A DNA stretch of 11,445 nucleotides from Spirogloea muscicola. Taxonomy: Eukaryota; Streptophyta; Zygnematophyceae; Spirogloeales; Spirogloeaceae. Positions 6,862 to 11,445 of the stretch are shown piece after piece. Below the pieces are notes generated by a model. That model searched no databases and was not told the DNA's origin. It saw nothing but the letters and a program-made list of their open reading frames with translations. How positions within the stretch are numbered: position 1 is the first letter of the stretch; every line of letters begins with the position of its first letter. Position numbers and translations under genes: made by a program. The DNA lies in assembly GCA_009602725.1 (NCBI GenBank), contig WELB01000147.1, forward strand, positions 371,016 to 382,460, written 5' to 3'.

Positions 6862-9316
6862 TCACTGCAGGAACAGCTCCTTGCACTGCTCCCGTGTGTC
6901 ACCTGGGCTGGTCACTGAGCATCGACGCATTGTGCAGGGACCTCATGTCAGCAACTGACATCAGTGACCCCTTGCATTTGCTGTGCGGCAATACACAAGC
7001 CCGTGCTGGGGACACAAACTCCTGCTTCTCTGAGCCCGGCGCTCGAGCTTAGGAGAGTGCTCAAGCTCTCACTGCTGAGCCCCTGCAAGCTACGCCAACA
7101 TCGATCTTACAACTGTGACCTGTATTACGAGCAGATACATGCATGTGGGCCAAGCAGAACGAACAGATAGCAGAGCAAGCCCTTCGATCAAGAGCGGCGT
7201 GCTCACCAGTGTGACCAATGGTCTTCTCCGAAGAAAATATCTCAAAGTCATTGCCACCCTGAGCATGACAACACACCCATAAGGTTAACTCAATGCAAGT
7301 GTTTGTGCAGGGATAGACACCCTTCAACTGGAGGCCTTATTGCAAGTTGGTGGCCAGCTAGTGCCCAACGAGGCAGCCAAAGTGCGAAGAGACAGGTGTA
7401 TGTGACCACCTGTCCCAGACAGTACAGACATCGGGCTACTTATCATATCATGAAAGCGTGCCTCTGTACATATGACTTACTTGATAAGTCTTATCGCCAA
7501 AGAAGTGAATAGTCGAGTAGTCTTGCTCAACAAACTGCAGGCAGTAAGTCTTATCCCAACCCCGAGGAAACACCTGCAGGCACAATTGGCAGATGACTGC
7601 GTGCTGCTCAGTGACTTGGACCTTGCGAAATTCATGCTAGCTCCACAAGATCGAGTGCACAATCACTTGCAAATGCTTTGATAAGTTTGGGAAGCTCTCC
7701 TCAGGTTGGCCCCTGCAGGGTCAGCTGCTTGTGAGAGCTGTTGCTGCTCTCTGTAAGTTTGGGATAAGTTTGGGAAGCTCTCCTCAGGTTGGCCCCTGCA
7801 GGGTCAGCTGCTTGTGAGAGCTGTTGCTGCTCTCTGTGTGCAGGGCGTTTACAAGGGCGTTTACTTACATCAAAGCTGATCTGACCTCCAATTGAGAATG
7901 TCAGGTTGAAGTGTTCAAATTTCTCCCTCAAGATGTCCACAAAAGTAGCTCGCACGCCGTGCACCTACATTGCAAGCGCCACCTGTCTGTAAGATCTGCT
8001 GTAGGTGCAGGCCAGGCTTGAGAAGGTATGCATTCGATAGACAATAGCAGATGCAAGGTCAACGAGTGCAAACCGTCAACCTTGTCGTACTTCTCAAATT
8101 CGACCCGCTCCTCCTGGCTGCAGTTGCGACCAATAGGAGAGACGTTGAGCATGCCCATGCGGAATTCAATGAATGTGCCCCTGCACATCGTTGCATCATT
8201 CAGCAATGCTCACAGCCCAACAGAGAAATGTGAAACTGCTACTTGATGTATTAATGAGGACAATCTGTGGCAGGCCGTTCCTGCTGCTCGGATGCTCGGA
8301 AGGATGCTTAGCAGTCATATGAAGCGTCTCCTAATGTGGATTTTCACCTCTTGATGGGTATGTCAAGGTCTGCGACATAGTGCAGGACAAAGTTGATGAA
8401 CTCCTGTAAGACAGAATGTTGCCATAACGAGGTAAGGACACACGCCTTAGGGCCCCTGACTATGCTTTGATCGATCAAGCAAAGGTACCACGTCCTACAC
8501 TCTCTCCGTTTCCCCCGGCTGCTCCCCTGTGGCTGAGTCGAGGTGGAGCTACAAGAAGCGCTCGTATTCCACTGAGGAGGGATTGACGAGACCTTCAGCT
8601 TGTCATTGCCGAGGTGGTCTTTGATGCTCTGCATGCGCAGAGACGCCTCGGTCAGATCCACTGCAGCATTGGGGCAGACCTGTGGCTTTCCAGGTGCCTC
8701 CTACACCAGGCAATTGGTGGCCGACGCAGGGAGCACTGACCGTGGAGTTGATGAGCTGGCCAGCCTTGTAAGCCACCAGCCCGTTCTCGGAAAAGACGTA
8801 GTCGTACTCAGTGATGACTGCGATCAGCAGTGGCAGATTGGAGAGCGTGCGTGAGGCTTCAGCATTGCCCCCTCTGCTGGGGGCAGTCTGATCAGCAGGT
8901 GCCCAGATCCCGCAGCTGGGCGTCGCACTGACCATGATGGCCGAGCTGCTCGGAGATCTTGGCTAGATCCGACCCGCCGACGACGCCGACGGCCACTTTC
9001 TGGCGAGCCAGGCGAGAGCACGCTGTGCGTCAGCTTGGAGAAGGGTGCAGACTGGTGTCGACCAAGACTGAGAGGCAATCTTGGCAAGGGGCTGGCTGCT
9101 CACCTTGCGCAGCTCCTGCATGAAGACCAGCATTTCCGGGTCGGCCTCCTGCACTTCCAGGCCCCGCGCTCGACCGTCAGAGCACCGGCTCCACCAGCGG
9201 CTCCAGAGGACATCGCTGGTATGCGGGGTGCGTCAACCAGCACAGACCTTGCGGGCAGGCGTGAGTGTGCCATCCACGTCAAAGAGGGCGATGGTCCCCG
9301 GCAGACGGAGCGTCAT
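6862..9316 (-). CDS. PMM: Phosphomannomutase, complete, 11 exons
   Basis: Spliced, the minus strand gives a 247-residue protein, the normal length for eukaryotic phosphomannomutase (about 246-254). The enzyme interconverts mannose-6-phosphate and mannose-1-phosphate in the cytosol, feeding GDP-mannose for glycosylation and, in the green lineage, ascorbate. It is a HAD-superfamily phosphotransferase. DVDGT at residues 13-17 supplies the phosphorylated aspartate and the acid/base aspartate, followed by VGVVGGSDL (42-50), [41 protein letters not shown] (118-135, sugar-phosphate cap contacts), [20 protein letters not shown] (Lys190), [12 protein letters not shown] (206-217, magnesium site) and GHTVTSP. 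The stop is TGA at 6864-6862. The chosen start (9316) aligns with the family N-terminus; an in-frame ATG at 9451 would add 45 residues. One oddity is Met125 where the family has Asn. It converges with the peptidase gene. Confidence 0.95.
7680..7837. repeat. 83-bp tandem duplication in intron 8 of PMM
   Basis: The 75 bp from 7680 to 7754 recur without a mismatch at 7763-7837, giving an 83-bp period. Identity across an intron implies a recent duplication or ongoing homogenisation. It accounts for part of the size of this intron, the longest in the gene (295 bp). Confidence 0.95.
7842..7865. repeat. 12-bp tandem repeat near an intron donor
   Basis: AGGGCGTTTACA followed by AGGGCGTTTACT. The second unit overlaps the GTAAGT donor of PMM intron 8 on the minus strand (7868-7863). 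The inner unit reads GTAAAC, a weaker possible alternative donor 12 bp into the intron. Confidence 0.8.
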
Positions 9317-9600
9317 GGCGCAGGCGGGCCCGATCCGCGAGCGAGGCAGAATGGCCAGGACCGCGAGCCGCAGAAGCGGGCGGTGAGGGTGGGCAACGTG
9401 GGTGAGGAGGCGAGGATGCCCAATCGACGCGGGCGCGAAGGCTGGTGACAACGGCCAGAACCTTTACGACTTCAGCCCTTACTCACGTCAAAGTTTGCCT
9501 GCCAAACCACCACACCGGCGGCTGAAGCACGGCACGCGGTTGGTAAGGCTTGTAGCGGAAACGTGCGCAAAGTTCCCAGCCCCTACCCCTACCCCTACCC
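9317..9600 (-). promoter_or_regulatory. Upstream region of PMM (5' UTR/promoter, not resolved)
   Basis: No TATA box or other clear promoter motif is visible. The minus-strand frame stays open back to an ATG at 9451. GC-rich sequence next to the start codon gives way at about 9580 to a CCCCTA repeat and a decayed element copy, so the intact promoter probably lies within this interval. Confidence 0.3.
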
Positions 9601-9602
9601 CT
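9580..9602. repeat. (CCCCTA)n short hexamer array
   Basis: Nearly four CCCCTA units (TAGGGG on the other strand), followed by CCCGG. The motif is telomere-like but six bases long, unlike the seven-base arrays at the right end. It lies immediately upstream of element copy D1. Confidence 0.8.
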
Positions 9603-9609
9603 CCCGGAC

Positions 9610-9839
9610 GTAGTCGGGCGGGTAGCTTAGGGCATTCTAGCGTCCCGCAAGCCATCGTTGCATGCTATAGAATGCGGCTATTATCGAGTCTACGGCGCTT
9701 CCAGGCACTTGCGAAACACCAGCGTGCTGGGCGTGCATTAGGCCAGGCTAATAATGGCTTCCGTGGTGGTGGTTTGGCTCCTCAGCTTAGCTTGTCAGAT
9801 ATGCATGTGCTCACTCGGGGATATTGGTGTCCCCCTTAG
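9610..9839 (+). pseudogene. Element copy D1 with protein tail
   Basis: The plus-strand frame reads YRMRLLSSLRRF, HQRAGRALGQANNGFRGGG, LAPQLSLSDMHVLTRGYW and stops TAG at 9837-9839. It aligns along its length with the tail of copy B (YRMRLSVSL, LRAGRALAAASGFR, SLSDVRLLTRDY). The open frame continues upstream to 9402 but runs into the phosphomannomutase 5' region there and has no homology, so the true fragment starts near 9610. No 3' stem-loop follows within 60 bp, so the copy has lost its 3' end. Confidence 0.5.
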
Positions 9840-9869
9840 CTAGCAGGTGTAACAGGACACATGTAAGGC

Positions 9870-10270
9870 TAGAATTGGCCTCACTTTCAATGTCGTGCAC
9901 ACCGCGCGCCTTCTCCCTTCTTTGAAAGAGCACTTGCTTCTTCTGCTGCCCGGTTCAGCACCGCCGGGTCGCTTGCCCAGGTGTTCCGCGTGCGGCTCTC
10001 CATTTCCCCTTTTAACGTTCCCGGGCTCATGCCGTACACTTGCGGCAGGCCGCGCTTTGGCTGCTACTGCTGATTTGCGTCGGGTTTTCCCAGTTTTTCC
10101 AGCTGCAAGCTACTCAGCCCACATGCGGGTGCTGACTCGGGGTTACTATGAAGCTCCTAGTCGCTGTAGTCGACTGCATAGTTTTGTGGCTTTAGCGCCG
10201 TTGTCCTTAGGACCTTGTGAATTCTGTTTCGGCTGAATTATCACAGCCCTCGTGCCCTTCGGAAGTGCTT
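9870..10270 (+). pseudogene. Element copy D2, frameshifted
   Basis: FSTAGSLAQVFRVRLSIS (reading CAG GTG TTC CGC at about 9979) matches NAAGSWAQVYRMRLSVS of copy B. The frame then breaks, and GRALAATADLRR, AASYSAHMRVLTRGYY continue in another frame, so at least one indel separates the two parts. A degraded 3' end follows with the stem-loop GGCTG...CAGCC at 10231-10248 and GTGCCCTTCGGAAGTGCTT in place of CCCCCATTGGGAGAGCCACTT. It is an old copy. Confidence 0.5.
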
Positions 10271-10904
10271 ACTCCTTACAGGTGGGGAGAAGTAGGGCGT
10301 GCTGTGGAATGAACGGGAGGCCAATCTGAGGCAGTGCACTGTTCAGGCCAGGAACGAGTGCCAGGAGTGGGGCTACACAAAGCAAAGCCAGGGCTAAGAG
10401 GGCAGAAGTGAACAGAGCGAAAGCTCAGCTGAAGGGGGAGGGAAGGAGCAGGCAGGTGCAATTTGGTTAGTCGGTAGCAGGGTCTGTTGAGGGTTAGGCT
10501 TGCTGTATTCTTTGAAGAGCAACAGGCAGCTACTCCAATTGCATTAGTCGACATCTACCTCGAGGCGGTGTATCATTTGGTCGTGGAGAAGAACCTCGTC
10601 ATGCCATCCACATCAGGGCTAAGGGCCAACATGAACGGGCAGTCGACCCGGTGGCTATCTCGCCACGCGGGTGGCCATGCGTTTTTCCAGATGTGGTGGC
10701 CACTTATTGTATTGATCGCTCCGACTCTGGTGTCCTGAGCCTCAAGGGCCGGACAGGCAGTGCCACGAAGGCCTGTGCGCCAACCGTTTGGATCGTTCAG
10801 TAGATTACGGTCCAGTGGATTACGATCTGCTGCTTGGCCTCGTCTGTGACAGACATCCTGAGCAGGATGGGCCTCGTCTATGGGACTACCTGAACAAAAT
10901 TTGG
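10271..10904. other. Stretch without a recognised gene
   Basis: A plus-strand frame ending TGA at 10736-10738 contains TPIALVDIYLEAVYHLVVEK and WLSRHAGGHAFFQMWWPL, and a second frame at about 10800-10920 contains GLVCDRHPEQDGPRLWDYL. Both look protein-like but I do not recognise them, and no splice connection between them is convincing. They may be relic exons. Confidence 0.2.
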
Positions 10905-11151
10905 GGGAGGGGAATAGGGGTATTGGGTATCGAGTTTCGAGTTTGGGGTTTGAGGTTAAGGCTTACGATTTAGGGTTAGGATTCAGGTCTAGGGTCAGGG
11001 TTCAGGGTTCAGGATTTGGGGGTCAGGGTGTAGGGTTCTGGGTTGACGGTTCCGGGTTCAGGGTTCAGGATTCAGGGTTCAGGGTTCAGGGTTCAGGGTT
11101 CAGGGTTCAGGGTTCAGGGTTCAGGGTTCCGGGTTCGGGGTTCGGGGTTCG
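10905..11151. repeat. Degenerate telomere-like heptamer array, left block
   Basis: G-rich repeats on the plus strand. The left part (to about 11053) is badly decayed but includes TTTAGGGTTAGG near 10969. From 11054 to 11123 there are ten heptamers, nine GGGTTCA and one GGATTCA. Then come GGGTTCC (11124-11130) and three GGGTTCG units (11131-11151). The seven-base period and GGGTT core relate it to the TTTAGGG telomere. It could be subtelomeric or interstitial. Confidence 0.8.
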
Positions 11152-11363
11152 GAAGAAGAAGAAGTGGCTCTCCCGATGGGGGCAAGGGCTGTGAGAAGCC
11201 AGCCCAAAAAGAATTGACAAGGTTCGAAGGGGCCAAAGTACGAGCTAAGCAGCGACTGCGGGGCCTGAAGAGGCTATGGCAGAAAGGGGGATGGACCGCT
11301 TAGTAGTTACAAGTGAGAAGCCTCACATCCGACAGACTAGCTGCCGGTAAACTATCCCCCATC
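11152..11363 (-). mobile_element. Element copy E, flanked on both sides by telomere-like repeats
   Basis: On the minus strand it starts inside the protein tail (DSLPAASLSDVRLLTCNY, stop TAA at 11302-11300), continues through the untranslated region, the stem-loop (11186-11205 on plus) and GGGAGAGCCACTTC, and ends in four CTT units that abut the heptamers. It is about 95 percent identical to copy B over 200 bp. Its 5' end is truncated at the junction CCCCGAT/GGGGGATAG, with heptamers resuming directly. An insertion into telomere-like DNA is the plain reading; target-site duplication cannot be judged inside a repeat. Confidence 0.7.
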
Positions 11364-11445
11364 GGGGTTCGGGGTTCCGGGTTCGGGGTTCCGGGTTCGG
11401 GGTTCCGGGTTCGGGGTTCCGGGTTCCGGGTTCGGGGTTCGGGGT
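11364..11445. repeat. Telomere-like heptamer array, right block
   Basis: About 11.7 heptamers alternating GGGTTCG and GGGTTCC types (GGGGTTC / CGGGTTC), continuing to the window edge. The same seven-base register and GGGTTC core as the left block, but with G or C in place of A at the variable base. Confidence 0.85.

Larger units (their letters stand above)
6862..9316 (-). other. Exon-intron map of the phosphomannomutase gene
   Basis: Exons on the minus strand: 9316-9248, 9148-9104, 8999-8933, 8817-8741, 8628-8593, 8403-8348, 8180-8081, 7964-7869, 7573-7481, 7258-7207, 6914-6862. All ten introns are GT-AG. Total coding length is 744 nt, with phases consistent throughout: exon 3 to 4 splits a Val codon, 6 to 7 splits the Arg of IPIKR, 10 to 11 splits the Val of GHTV. 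Introns range from 99 to 295 bp. Exons 2 (45 nt) and 5 (36 nt, [12 protein letters not shown]) are very small and easily missed by gene prediction. Donors include GTAAGT (twice), GTCAGT (twice) and GTGAGC; most acceptors end CAG. Confidence 0.9.

Noticed and set aside
7472-7681. Plus-strand open frame of 69 codons
   Set aside because: It is antisense to phosphomannomutase exon 9, which encodes GWDKTYCL and FFGDKTY on the minus strand.
8028-8246. Plus-strand open frames over 8028-8246
   Set aside because: Antisense shadows of phosphomannomutase exon 7 (GTFIEFR to KYDK).
9035-9448. 137-codon plus-strand open frame
   Set aside because: It lies opposite phosphomannomutase exons 1 and 2 and consists of low-complexity Arg/Gly-rich sequence expected from GC-rich antisense DNA.
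10880-11303. Gly-Ser-Phe-Arg-Val repeat proteins
   Set aside because: These are translations of the GGGTTCA heptamer array running into element copy E; the periodicity is that of the DNA repeat, not of a protein.
10905-11445. CRISPR-like array
   Set aside because: Units are seven bases with no spacers, and the genome is clearly eukaryotic.
1-11445. tRNA or rRNA genes
   Set aside because: No cloverleaf with A and B box motifs and no rRNA core sequence was noticed on either strand by eye.

Overview
The window comes from a eukaryotic nuclear genome, most likely a chlorophycean green alga. Both recognisable genes are split by many short GT-AG introns. Their acceptors are usually (T)GCAG, often with a CTGAC or TTGAC branch-like motif just upstream. 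A TGTAA box, the green-algal polyadenylation signal, lies downstream of the first gene, and the right end carries heptamer repeats related to the plant/algal TTTAGGG telomere. The species cannot be fixed from the sequence alone.

Layout: (1) 1-3400, plus strand: the 3' ten exons of an oligopeptidase B / S9-family serine peptidase gene. The N-terminal exons lie left of the window, beyond a 77-bp CT microsatellite in an intron. The Ser-Asp-His triad is intact. (2) 3401-4140: its 3' UTR with a TGTAA signal, then sequence without a recognisable gene. (3) 4150-5680: a cluster of 5'-truncated copies of one dispersed element. Four 3' ends lie on the minus strand, then two on the plus strand. (4) 5690-6860: no recognisable gene, two good hairpins. 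(5) 9316-6862, minus strand: a complete 11-exon phosphomannomutase gene (247 residues spliced), convergent with the peptidase. (6) 9600-10270: two more decayed plus-strand copies of the element. (7) 10270-10904: unassigned. (8) 10905-11445: degenerate telomere-like heptamers interrupted by a minus-strand copy of the same element that has telomere-like repeats on both sides.

The two genes are ordinary housekeeping enzymes (peptide turnover; mannose-1-phosphate for GDP-mannose) and have no evident functional link. The most interesting content is the repeat family. Its copies share the end of a protein (consensus SLSD-x-R-x-L-T-R-G-Y then stop), about 100 bp of 3' untranslated sequence, a conserved 3' stem-loop and a CTT-rich tail. 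They are truncated at variable 5' points and one sits within telomere-like DNA. This is what a non-LTR retrotransposon with telomere or subtelomere preference would leave, although no reverse transcriptase domain is present in the window, so the class is an inference.
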